A stretch of 25,747 nucleotides of DNA, from assembly GCF_030152825.1 (NCBI RefSeq), contig NZ_JASLIP010000072.1:1-25747 (forward strand), read 5' to 3'. The DNA is from Corynebacterium sp. (GTDB lineage Bacteria; Actinomycetota; Actinomycetes; Mycobacteriales; Mycobacteriaceae). Below, one piece after another: positions 13,330-20,573 of this stretch. Positions within the stretch are counted from its first letter, which is position 1. Every line of letters starts with the position of its first letter. The position numbers were made by a program, and so were the translations under genes. Below the pieces are notes generated by a model. It worked only from the letters and a program-made list of their open reading frames with translations. It searched no databases and was not told the origin of the DNA.

Positions 13330-14394
13330 CTAGTCGCTGAGCTTGGTATTACCCGGCAGGGGGGAGACCAGCGGCTTCGGCACGTAGGTGGAGCGCAGCT
13401 CGCGCAGCGTCATGGCGTGCTGCTCCAGGCGCTTATCCTCATTGGTCTGCGGCACGTACTTGCGGGCTGGCAGCGCGTGGCCGTCAACGTCCACCGCCAC
13501 GTAGGTGAAGGAGGCGTGGATCGCGGTCGGCAGGTTCGAGGTGTCCTCGCGCGGGTCGCCCGCGCGCAGGTGGACGGAGACGGACATCGAACGGGCGTCG
13601 GTGCGGATCAGGCGGGCGTCCACCTCGATCAGGTCACCGATGGAGACCGGACGGTAGAAGCGGATGCCACCGGCGTAGACGGCGACGGTGCGCTCCCCGG
13701 ACCAGCGCATGGTGCAGGCGGTCGCGGCCTCGTCGATCCACTGCATCGCGGTACCGCCGTGGACGTCGCCGCCCCAGTTGACGTCCGTGGGCTTAGCGAG
13801 GAAGCGGGAGGTGACCTGCGGCGCCGTGGAGTCGTCCGTGTAGGACTGGCGCAGCATTTCCTCCTCAATTGCCTTGCGCAGCTGGATGCGGGACAGCGCG
13901 GCCTCCTCGACGCGCTTCTCCTCCTCGGTCTGCGGGATGTACTTCGGCACAGCCTTGGACCGACGGTTCTCGTCCATAGCCACGAAGATCACCAGGCAGT
14001 CGCAGGCGCGGGTGAACTGGCCGTCGCGCGGGTCGGCAGAGAGCACTTCGTTGACGATGTGCATGGAGGAACGCCCGGTATAGGCGATGCGGGAACGCAC
14101 CTCGACCAGGTGGCCGGAAGGAATTGGGCGGGTGAAGTGGATATGCCCCACATAGGCGGTCACGCAATAGGACTGAGACCAGCCCACGGCGCAGGCATAG
14201 GCCGCCTTATCGATCCACTCCAGCACACGCCCACCGTGCACGCCCATGCCGCCGGCGTACAGCACGTCGGTGGGGGAGGCGAGGAAACGTAGCGTGACGA
14301 GCGGCGATGGCCCCTCCGTGCTCGTCACTTCTGGCTGAGCCGTCAAGGCTTCATCGGTGTTTGCAGACGTCGCATCTTTACCCATGAAGGCCAT
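13330..14394 (-). CDS. Acyl-CoA thioesterase, double hotdog
   Basis: Protein of 354 residues made of two tandem hotdog domains (about 30-160 and 190-335). Each carries the acyl-CoA thioesterase motif: GGMGVHGGRVLEWIDKAAY in the first and GGDVHGGTAMQWIDEAAT in the second, with the Asp of WID the likely catalytic or binding residue. It should hydrolyse acyl-CoA to free acid and CoA in the cytosol, affecting fatty-acid or mycolate precursor pools; chain-length preference cannot be read. ATG 14394 and ATG 14385 are both possible starts; neither has a good ribosome site. moeA follows within 50 bases on the same strand. Confidence 0.9.
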   Translation of the reverse strand: MAFMGKDATSANTDEALTAQPEVTSTEGPSPLVTLRFLASPTDVLYAGGMGVHGGRVLEWIDKAAYACAVGWSQSYCVTAYVGHIHFTRPIPSGHLVEVRSRIAYTGRSSMHIVNEVLSADPRDGQFTRACDCLVIFVAMDENRRSKAVPKYIPQTEEEKRVEEAALSRIQLRKAIEEEMLRQSYTDDSTAPQVTSRFLAKPTDVNWGGDVHGGTAMQWIDEAATACTMRWSGERTVAVYAGGIRFYRPVSIGDLIEVDARLIRTDARSMSVSVHLRAGDPREDTSNLPTAIHASFTYVAVDVDGHALPARKYVPQTNEDKRLEQHAMTLRELRSTYVPKPLVSPLPGNTKLSD

Positions 14395-14537
14395 GTTAAA
14401 GCATGGTCTGATAAAACACTCACACAGTGGCGAAATTGTTGCACAGAAGGCCGGGGAAACTGGTCATTTCCGCAGTTCAGAAGCGCGCTATGGGGTGCCT
14501 CACGTTGTTGCGAAAATGGCTTGTCCGCAGGCGTCAT

Positions 14538-14550
14538 TAGGGTGGGGACT
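14538..14550 (+). promoter_or_regulatory. -10 element for a leaderless start of the SCP-like gene
   Basis: TAGGGT (14538-14543) fits the TANNNT -10 pattern and ends 7 bases before ATG 14551, so transcription would begin at or next to the start codon. No Shine-Dalgarno sequence is present. The remaining 140 bases up to the divergent thioesterase gene hold only scattered AT-rich stretches. Confidence 0.45.
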
Positions 14551-14985
14551 ATGAGCCGAAAACTAAGTGGTCTTGAGCTGACTGCCGCGGCGACCGAGGC
14601 GATGGCCGCCGTTGCGGACTGGGTGGATGATCCGGAAAGCCAGCCCGTGCCCTCCCGCCAAACACTCGCGGATGCAGTCCGGCGCAGCGCTGAACTGCTC
14701 GCACAGGACGCGCCCGGAAATACCGTGGAGCTACGGGTGCCGCCCTTTGTGGCAGTGCAGTGCGTGGCCGGGCCGGTGCACCGCCGGGGGAATCCGCCCA
14801 ACGTGGTGCAGTGCAGCCCGCTGGCCTGGCTGCGGGCTGCGGCCGGAGTGGCGTCCTTGACGGCTATGTCAGAACGAGCAGGTACCGAAGCGGTCGGCGG
14901 TCCGATGGGAAAGATCAGCGTAGAGCTTTCTGGAACCCGTGCTTCGGAGGTGGAGCGTCACTTGCCCCTGTTTGGAAGACATTAA
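14551..14985 (+). CDS. Sterol carrier-like (bacterial SCP ortholog) protein next to purF
   Basis: Protein of 144 residues resembling the actinobacterial family found just upstream of purF (Rv0807 in M. tuberculosis, from memory). The segment VELRVPPFVAVQCVAGPVHRRG followed by NPPNVVQCSPLAWLRAAAG (two neighbouring blocks) and the end GKISVELSGTRASEVERHLP are the recognisable parts and fit an SCP2-like fold. No membrane segment or catalytic motif is seen, and the biochemical role is unknown. purF starts 15 bases after the stop, so the two are almost certainly co-transcribed, which suggests a link to purine synthesis or only to shared promoter use. Confidence 0.8.
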   Translation: MSRKLSGLELTAAATEAMAAVADWVDDPESQPVPSRQTLADAVRRSAELLAQDAPGNTVELRVPPFVAVQCVAGPVHRRGNPPNVVQCSPLAWLRAAAGVASLTAMSERAGTEAVGGPMGKISVELSGTRASEVERHLPLFGRH

Positions 14986-15000
14986 AGGGCTGGTAATGTC

Positions 15001-16608
15001 GTGATAGTGGCAAAAGATACTGGCCTGAATTCTTTGAATGGGACCAACTCGGCACCGTCGGTGGACGCGGCACAGCCCGTCCAACCAACGGGCCGGGGGT
15101 ACGACGATCACGGGGAGCAGCCTCCGCGCGAGGAATGCGGTGTCTTCGGGGTATGGGCGCCGGGGGAGGACGTCTCAAAGCTGACCTACTACGGGCTGTA
15201 CGCACTGCAGCACCGTGGCCAGGAAGCGGCGGGCATCGGCGTCGGCAGTGGTGACCAGATCCTCGTGTATAAGGACCTCGGCCTGGTTAGCCAGGTGTTC
15301 GACGAGCAGATCCTTAACTCCCTGAAGGGACACATCGCGATCGGTCACACCCGTTACGCGACGGCCGGCGGGGGACGCTGGGAAAACGCCCAGCCGATGT
15401 TTCGCATGGCCTCGGACGGCACGGACGTCGCCCTGGGGCACAACGGCAACCTCACCAACTACCTGGAGCTGATGGCCGAGGCCGCGGAAAAGCGCCTCGT
15501 GGATCCCGCTGATGAGCCGAGCGACTCGGACGTCATGTGCGCCCTCATCGCGGACCTCATCGATGAAAACACCTCGATGGAGGAAGCCGCGCTCCAGCTC
15601 TTCCCGCGCGTCAAGGGCGCATACTGCCTGACTTTTATGGACGGCAAAGGCCTGTACGCGGTGCGCGACCCACACGGCGTGCGCCCGCTCAGCATCGGCA
15701 AGTTTGCCAACGGTTGGGTCGTCTCCAGCGAAACCGCGGCCCTGGACATCGTCGGCGCTGAGTTCGTGCGTGATGTCGAGCCGGGCGAGTTCATCGCCAT
15801 CAACGAGGACGGCATCCGCTCCCGAAAATTCGCAGAGGCCACTCCGAAGGGCTGCGTGTTTGAGTACGTCTACCTCGCGCGCCCGGACTCGGTCATCAAC
15901 GGCCAGCCAGTGAACGCGACCCGCGTGGACATCGGTCGCCGCCTGGCGGAGGAATGGCCGGCTGAAGGTGACCTGGTGATCCCGGTGCCTGACTCCGGCA
16001 CCCCGGCGGCGGTGGGCTACGCCCAGGCCTCCGGCATCCCATTCGGCCAGGGGCTGACGAAGAACGCTTACGTGGGCCGTACCTTCATCGAGCCCTCCCA
16101 GACCATTCGTCAGCTGGGTATCCGCCTGAAGCTGAACCCACTGCGCCACGTGATCGAGGGCAAGCGCCTGATCGTGGTGGACGACTCCATCGTGCGCGGC
16201 AACACCCAGCGTGCTCTGATCCGCATGCTGCGGGATGCAGGCGCGGCCGAGGTGCACGTGCGCATCGCCTCCCCGCCGGTGAAGTGGCCATGCTTCTACG
16301 GCATCGATTTTCCGTCGCCAAACGAGCTGCTGGCCAACAACGTGGACCAAAACAACATGGTGGAGGCCATGCGGGAAGAGGTCGGTGCGGACTCCCTGGG
16401 CTTCGTCTCCACGGAAGCGATGGTGGAGACCAGCGCGCAGCCGCGGGAGACCCTGTGTGCTGCCTGCTTCGACGGCGTGTACCCGCTGGGGCTGCCGGCG
16501 GGTAATCCGAATGCGGAGCAGGTTCGCCTCAGGCAACGCCGCCTCGCGGAGGAAGCCGAGCAGGCCGCCGCGGGCGAGGTCTCAAGCAACAACCCCGAAG
16601 AAAACTAG
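15001..16608 (+). CDS. purF: Amidophosphoribosyltransferase
   Basis: Commits PRPP to purine synthesis: glutamine plus PRPP gives phosphoribosylamine. It is an Ntn-type glutamine amidotransferase of 535 residues. The nucleophile Cys46 (EECGVFGVW) would become residue 1 after removal of a 45-residue propeptide, longer than the 11 of B. subtilis. VVDDSIVRGNTQ is the PRPP loop. Cys285, Cys431, Cys486 and Cys489 have exactly the spacing (146, 55, 3) of the four [4Fe-4S] ligands of the B. subtilis enzyme, so an oxygen-sensitive cluster is expected. GTG 15001 has AAAGGG 11 bases upstream; GTG 15007 is an alternative. Feedback inhibition by AMP/GMP is known for the family. purM follows after 51 bases. 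Confidence 0.96.
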   Translation: MIVAKDTGLNSLNGTNSAPSVDAAQPVQPTGRGYDDHGEQPPREECGVFGVWAPGEDVSKLTYYGLYALQHRGQEAAGIGVGSGDQILVYKDLGLVSQVFDEQILNSLKGHIAIGHTRYATAGGGRWENAQPMFRMASDGTDVALGHNGNLTNYLELMAEAAEKRLVDPADEPSDSDVMCALIADLIDENTSMEEAALQLFPRVKGAYCLTFMDGKGLYAVRDPHGVRPLSIGKFANGWVVSSETAALDIVGAEFVRDVEPGEFIAINEDGIRSRKFAEATPKGCVFEYVYLARPDSVINGQPVNATRVDIGRRLAEEWPAEGDLVIPVPDSGTPAAVGYAQASGIPFGQGLTKNAYVGRTFIEPSQTIRQLGIRLKLNPLRHVIEGKRLIVVDDSIVRGNTQRALIRMLRDAGAAEVHVRIASPPVKWPCFYGIDFPSPNELLANNVDQNNMVEAMREEVGADSLGFVSTEAMVETSAQPRETLCAACFDGVYPLGLPAGNPNAEQVRLRQRRLAEEAEQAAAGEVSSNNPEEN

Positions 16609-16659
16609 CGATTGAACACCCTCGGCGCGAAGCCGGATTTCACAAGCAGGAGAAAACTC

Positions 16660-17727
16660 ATGAGTGATGATCAGAAGACTCAAGCTGGGGCGTCTTACGC
16701 CGCCGCTGGTGTGGATATCGAGGCCGGCGACCGCGCTGTCGAGCTGCTGGCCCCGCTGGCGAAGCGTGCGACCCGCCCGGAGGTTCGCGGCGGGCTCGGC
16801 GGCTTCGCAGGCCTGTTCGCGCTGGGGGAGTACGACAAGCCACTGCTGGCCGCGTCCTCCGATGGCGTGGGCACCAAGCTGGCCGTCGCCCAGGCGATGG
16901 ATAAGCATGACACCATCGGTCGCGACCTGGTGGCCATGTGCGTCGATGACCTCGTCGTCTGTGGCGCCGAGCCGCTGTTTATGCAGGACTACATCGCGAT
17001 CGGCAAGGTGATCCCGGAGAAGGTTGCCGAGATCGTCAAGGGCATCGCGGATGGCTGCGAGGAGGCAGGCTGCGCACTGCTGGGCGGCGAGACCGCCGAG
17101 CACCCGGGTGTCATGGGCGAGAATGACTACGACGTCTCCGCCACCTCCGTCGGTGTGGTCGAGGAGGCCAAGCTGCTGGGCCCGGATAAGGTCCGCCCGG
17201 GCGACGTGGTCATCGCGATGGAGTCCTCCGGCCTGCACTCCAATGGCTACTCCCTGGCCCGCAAGGTTCTCTTGCAGGACGCCGGCCTGCCGCTCGACCA
17301 GGAGGTGCCGGAGTTCGGGCGCACCCTGGGCGAGGAGATGCTCGAGCCGACCCGCATCTACGCGAAGGACTGCCTGGACCTGGCCGCAGAGTGCGACGTC
17401 CACACCTTCGCCCACATCACCGGTGGCGGCCTGGCTGCCAACGTGGCCCGCGTGATCCCGGAGGGCCTGGTCGCCGAGCTGCACCGCTCCACCTGGGTGC
17501 CGGGTCCGATCTTCGCCAAGATCCAGGAGCTGGGTGGAGTGGCCCAGGAGGAGATGGAGAAGACCTTCAACATGGGCGTTGGCATGGTCGCCATCGTGTC
17601 CGAGGAGGACGCCGACCGTGCGCTGGCCATGCTGGCGGCCCGCCACATGAAGGCATGGCGCCTGGGCGTCGTCCGTTCCGGCGAGGGTGGCGCGACCCTG
17701 CAGGGCGAGCACCCGGCGGAGGGCTAA
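16660..17727 (+). CDS. purM: Phosphoribosylformylglycinamidine cyclo-ligase (AIR synthetase)
   Basis: Closes the imidazole ring: FGAM plus ATP gives AIR, taking the product of PurSQL encoded upstream in this window. The protein has 355 residues, the normal length. SSDGVGTKLAVAQAM, CVDDLVVCGAEPLFMQDY and LLGGETAEHPGVM are the conserved ATP and substrate loops, and GLHSNGYSLAR and HITGGGL lie further on. AGGAG 7 bases before ATG 16660 sets the start. It is the last gene of the SCP-purF-purM unit. Confidence 0.96.
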   Translation: MSDDQKTQAGASYAAAGVDIEAGDRAVELLAPLAKRATRPEVRGGLGGFAGLFALGEYDKPLLAASSDGVGTKLAVAQAMDKHDTIGRDLVAMCVDDLVVCGAEPLFMQDYIAIGKVIPEKVAEIVKGIADGCEEAGCALLGGETAEHPGVMGENDYDVSATSVGVVEEAKLLGPDKVRPGDVVIAMESSGLHSNGYSLARKVLLQDAGLPLDQEVPEFGRTLGEEMLEPTRIYAKDCLDLAAECDVHTFAHITGGGLAANVARVIPEGLVAELHRSTWVPGPIFAKIQELGGVAQEEMEKTFNMGVGMVAIVSEEDADRALAMLAARHMKAWRLGVVRSGEGGATLQGEHPAEG

Positions 17728-17743
17728 GCCGCTCTCGGGCGAA

Positions 17744-17778
17744 GCCCGTGGCGCCGGGCGTTGTCGGCAGCCACGGGC
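17744..17778 (+). terminator. Possible terminator of purM
   Basis: Perfect 9-bp arms GCCCGTGGC (17744-17752) and GCCACGGGC (17770-17778), extended inside by GCC/GGC with one bulged base. It lies 17 bases after the purM stop. No T-run follows. Confidence 0.45.
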
Positions 17779-17838
17779 CAACACGAAAAGCGGCGTCGGC
17801 TCCACCGGGGGGGTTGGGGCGAGGCCGCGGGGCAAAAA

Positions 17839-17888
17839 ATACGGCCCGAGCGCGACCGGATTTGTGAGGTCGTTGGCTCGGGCCGTAT
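17839..17888 (-). terminator. Strong intrinsic terminator of the DUF3073 gene
   Basis: Perfect 13-bp arms ATACGGCCCGAGC (17839-17851) and GCTCGGGCCGTAT (17876-17888), with an inner CGACC/GGTCG helix. On the minus strand it is followed at once by a run of T (A-run at 17834-17839 on the plus strand), so it ends transcription of the minus-strand gene 10 bases after its stop. It may also block read-through from purM. Confidence 0.85.
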
Positions 17889-17898
17889 GGCGCGGGGA

Positions 17899-18072
17899 CT
17901 AGTAGCGGTGGTCGCTCCAGTCGTCCCACTCGTCATCGCGCTCGGAGTACTCGTCCTGCTGCGGAGCTCCAGAAAGCTCTCGCTGCAGACGCTCCAGATC
18001 CATTTCCGGAGCCTGGTACTTCAGTCGGCGAGCTACCTTGGCTTGCTTAGCCTTTGCGCGGCCGCGACCCAT
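17899..18072 (-). CDS. DUF3073 small protein
   Basis: Protein of 57 residues found by translating the minus strand. It starts MGRGRAKAKQAKVARRLKY, the hallmark of DUF3073, a small family widespread in actinobacteria; the second half is acidic and tryptophan-containing (DDEWDDWSDHRY at the end). So it has a very basic N terminus and a very acidic C terminus. The function is unknown; the basic part suggests nucleic-acid or ribosome contact, which is speculation. GGGGG on the minus strand lies 6 bases before the ATG. A possible -10 (TATGGT, plus 18151-18156) is about 80 bases upstream, and a leader hairpin GGCGAC/GTCGCC spans 18098-18120. Position next to purM matches the Rv0810c context recalled from M. 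tuberculosis. Confidence 0.88.
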   Translation of the reverse strand: MGRGRAKAKQAKVARRLKYQAPEMDLERLQRELSGAPQQDEYSERDDEWDDWSDHRY

Positions 18073-18289
18073 GGCTGACCCCCTTGAGAGATCGTATGGC
18101 GACTCGAGGGAACGGTCGCCTTCTTATTGTTTAAGCATTTCCTGGTCTACACCATAGCGAATTTTTTTCGTGAATTCCGAACCCGGGGCCGCTCTGCCCC
18201 GCGCCGCGCCGTGGGAAACCATGGTCACGATGCGAGATGCATCGCAAAAGTGCAGGTCAGATAGGGTGGCGCGGCAGTGTCCGCGAAGA

Positions 18290-19465
18290 TTAGCCGTTGC
18301 GCAGATTTTTGATTGCTGCGCGTCCCGGCTTTTCAGCGTCGTCCACTTTCACGTCCGCAGGGTCGATCGCGGCGTCCACCTCCCCGGCCTCCAGGGCTGG
18401 CACTGCCGCCGGGTCCGTCGCCAGCTTTTCCACCACATTGCGACGCACCAGCGCGAGGGCAACCGGCCCCAGCGTCGCGTCGTGTACGCTGCTGCCCACC
18501 CGGCCGATGCGGCGGCCACCCGCAGTAAGATCCGCACCAACCTCCGGGAGTGCGTTCCGGGAGCCATCGAGGTGGAGCAGCACCAGAGTACGTGGCGGCT
18601 TGCCGAGATTCTGCACCCGGGAGACGGTCTCCTGCCCGCGGTAGCAGCCCTTATTCAGGTGCACCGCATGCGCCGTCGGGCCCTCGCTCTCCTGGGCTAG
18701 CTGGGTCGCGCCGTGGGCGTTCTCGCCCAGGTACCAGGGGACCTCGTGGGGGATGGTCTTCTCGTCCGTGTCCTCGCCGATCACCGGCTGACGTGCAGCG
18801 ATGCGCCAGGCGGTGTAGGCCATCAGCCCGGTTGGAGCGTAGCCGAGCTCTGCGGTTGCGTGATCCCAGCTTCCGATCTGTGCATCTGCCGGCAGCCACA
18901 CGTCGGTCACCGCAATCTCCCCCAGTTTTCGGGTGCGCCAGGAGTGCGCATCCGGAAACGCTCCATCAGGGGTGGCTCCGAGCCCAGCCTGGTCATCCTC
19001 CGTCGACTCTTGCGCACCGGCCTTCTCCAGGACGGCCACCTGCGCCAGGTCTAGGCGCTCGACCTCAACCTTCGCCCAGAAGATCATGCGGCTGAGGTAG
19101 GTCTCCAGTCCCTCAGCCTGCTCTGCGGCGACGTCCAGCAGGATGCCGTCGTCCAAGGCAGCGACCCCGAATTGGTATTCCACGTGGCCCTGCACGTCCA
19201 GGATGAGGCCAAAAGTGGCCTGACCAGGCTGGATGGCGTTGATCTTCTGGCTGATCAGGTCGTTGAGCCAGGTCTTGGCCTCCTCACCGTGGACCCACAG
19301 GGCGACGCGGTCGAAGCGGTCGATGAGGCCGGTCGCGCCATCTTCGACGGCGTTCTGCTCACCAAGGGGGCTCCCGTAGTGCCAGGCGACAGGGTAGGTC
19401 TTGTCCTCATTGGTCGCGCTGGCGCCGGGGACGTGGCTCAACAGGGGAGAGCTGGGGGTGGTCAT
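18290..19465 (-). CDS. ygfZ: YgfZ/GcvT-domain folate-binding protein (Fe-S maintenance)
   Basis: Tetrahydrofolate-binding protein of 391 residues related to the glycine-cleavage T protein. In E. coli it supports repair or assembly of certain Fe-S enzymes. The diagnostic motif KGCYRGQE is present with Cys274, followed by TVSRVQNLGKPPRTLV. It is longer than E. coli YgfZ (326), mostly through an acidic insert near residues 155-175 and a C-terminal tail. On the minus strand TAACTA (plus 19494-19499) could be its -10, with AAAGG about 13 bases before ATG 19465. The PurF in this window carries a predicted Fe-S cluster, but a functional link is only an idea. Confidence 0.9.
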   Translation of the reverse strand: MTTPSSPLLSHVPGASATNEDKTYPVAWHYGSPLGEQNAVEDGATGLIDRFDRVALWVHGEEAKTWLNDLISQKINAIQPGQATFGLILDVQGHVEYQFGVAALDDGILLDVAAEQAEGLETYLSRMIFWAKVEVERLDLAQVAVLEKAGAQESTEDDQAGLGATPDGAFPDAHSWRTRKLGEIAVTDVWLPADAQIGSWDHATAELGYAPTGLMAYTAWRIAARQPVIGEDTDEKTIPHEVPWYLGENAHGATQLAQESEGPTAHAVHLNKGCYRGQETVSRVQNLGKPPRTLVLLHLDGSRNALPEVGADLTAGGRRIGRVGSSVHDATLGPVALALVRRNVVEKLATDPAAVPALEAGEVDAAIDPADVKVDDAEKPGRAAIKNLRNG

Positions 19466-19542
19466 GAAGGGAAAACAACCTTTCTGCGCTCGTTAGTTAC
19501 CCCGATGCTAGTAGGGAATCGCCACGGCGATCGACCAGGGCA

Positions 19543-19548
19543 TATTCT
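19543..19548 (+). promoter_or_regulatory. Possible -10 of pabC
   Basis: TATTCT (19543-19548) fits the -10 pattern. Transcription would start near 19555, a few bases before the large leader hairpin. No recognisable -35. Confidence 0.3.
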
Positions 19549-19559
19549 TAAGATGGATC

Positions 19560-19617
19560 CCGGCTTTAGCCCCGCGCCCCCGCGCGTGCTGCGTTCGGCG
19601 CGAAGGGGGCTAGCCGG
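19560..19617 (+). promoter_or_regulatory. Large hairpin in the pabC leader
   Basis: CCGGC (19560-19564) and TAGCCCC (19567-19573) pair with GGGGCTA (19606-19612) and GCCGG (19613-19617): 12 bp with a 2-base bulge. An inner GCGCC/GGCGC helix (19574-19578 with 19597-19601) adds 5 bp. It ends 33 bases before ATG 19651, without a T-run. It may stabilise the mRNA or act in attenuation. Confidence 0.5.
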
Positions 19618-19650
19618 TTGCTGAGGTGGCTTGACGAAAAAGGAGTAGCT

Positions 19651-20541
19651 ATGGCGATTGTCATTGATGTTCTCGGCGCCACGGAACCCCGCATCTGGGA
19701 CGCTGAGCAGCCGTTCCTCTATGCCGACGACCTCGCGGCAATCCGCGGGGATGGCGTCTTCGAGACCCTGATCCTGCGCGAGGACGTGGTGCGCAACATG
19801 GACCGCCACGCCTCCCGTTTCCAGTCGAGCGCGGCGATGCTGGAGCTGCCGGAGCCGGATATTCAGCGCTGGACCGCAGCCACCGGGCTGGCGGTCAGCG
19901 AGTTCGCTCGCGTCTACCCGGAGCAGCACGAAGCGGCGCTGCGCTGGGTCTACTCGCGCGGTCGCGAATCGGGCGGTGAGCCCACCGGGTGGATCACGGT
20001 GACCCCGGTGGGCGAGGCACAGCTCGAAGCCCGCCGCGAGGGTGTCAGCGTCATGACCGCCGAACGCGGTTTCAGCCTCGATATTTCGGATCGCTCGCCG
20101 TGGGCACTGATCGGCGCAAAGACTCTCTCTTATGCGGCGAACATGGCAGCACTACGGGCAGCGAAGAAGGCCGGCTTCGACGACGTCATCTTCTTCAGCG
20201 AAGAAGGCACCGTTCTGGAAGGGCCGACGAGCAGCGTGATCATCGCCCGCGAGTCCGAGGGCGGCGGTAAACCACAGCTGCTGACTCCCTGCCCGCACAC
20301 CGGGATCCTCCCCGGCACGTCGCAGGCTGCGGTGTTCCGGCTCGCTGCGGAGCGCGGCTGGCCGGTGGCCGAAGAGCAGCTCAACGAGAAGGACCTGCGC
20401 ACCGCAGCGGGGGTGTGGCTGGTGTCCTCGGTGCGGATTCAGGCGCGCGTCACGGCCATCGACGGCCAGCCCATGCCACGGCCGGCCTTCGCCGACGAGC
20501 TCGAGGCCCTGATCGCGGAAGCCGTCACCGCGCAGGCCTAA
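19651..20541 (+). CDS. pabC: Aminodeoxychorismate lyase / class IV PLP aminotransferase
   Basis: PLP enzyme of 296 residues. The likely reaction is aminodeoxychorismate to 4-aminobenzoate plus pyruvate, feeding folate synthesis. RGDGVFETL is the conserved start of the fold-type IV family; AKTLSYAANMAALR contains the PLP lysine (Lys157); LEGPTSSVI and TGILPGTSQAAV bind the cofactor phosphate. AAAGGAG lies 7 bases before ATG 19651. The family also includes branched-chain and D-amino-acid aminotransferases, so PabC is the best but not the only reading. It is convergent with the next gene, whose stop is 28 bases away. Confidence 0.86.
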   Translation: MAIVIDVLGATEPRIWDAEQPFLYADDLAAIRGDGVFETLILREDVVRNMDRHASRFQSSAAMLELPEPDIQRWTAATGLAVSEFARVYPEQHEAALRWVYSRGRESGGEPTGWITVTPVGEAQLEARREGVSVMTAERGFSLDISDRSPWALIGAKTLSYAANMAALRAAKKAGFDDVIFFSEEGTVLEGPTSSVIIARESEGGGKPQLLTPCPHTGILPGTSQAAVFRLAAERGWPVAEEQLNEKDLRTAAGVWLVSSVRIQARVTAIDGQPMPRPAFADELEALIAEAVTAQA

Positions 20542-20573
20542 CTAGGTACAGGCCTAGCTAGGTACAGCGCTAG
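20533..20573. repeat. 16-bp imperfect tandem repeat at a convergent gene junction
   Basis: CAGGCCTAACTAGGTA (20533-20548) is repeated as CAGGCCTAGCTAGGTA (20549-20564) with one change, then a third partial copy starts with CAG. It contains the last codons and TAA stop of pabC and reaches the TAG stop of the minus-strand gene. GGC(C)TAGC pairs with GCTAGCC across 20551-20575, a weak terminator candidate. Confidence 0.75.

Noticed and set aside
16617..16640. Small CGGC/GCCG hairpin between purF and purM
   Set aside because: Only 4-5 bp and common by chance at this GC content; it does not alter the purF-purM operon reading.
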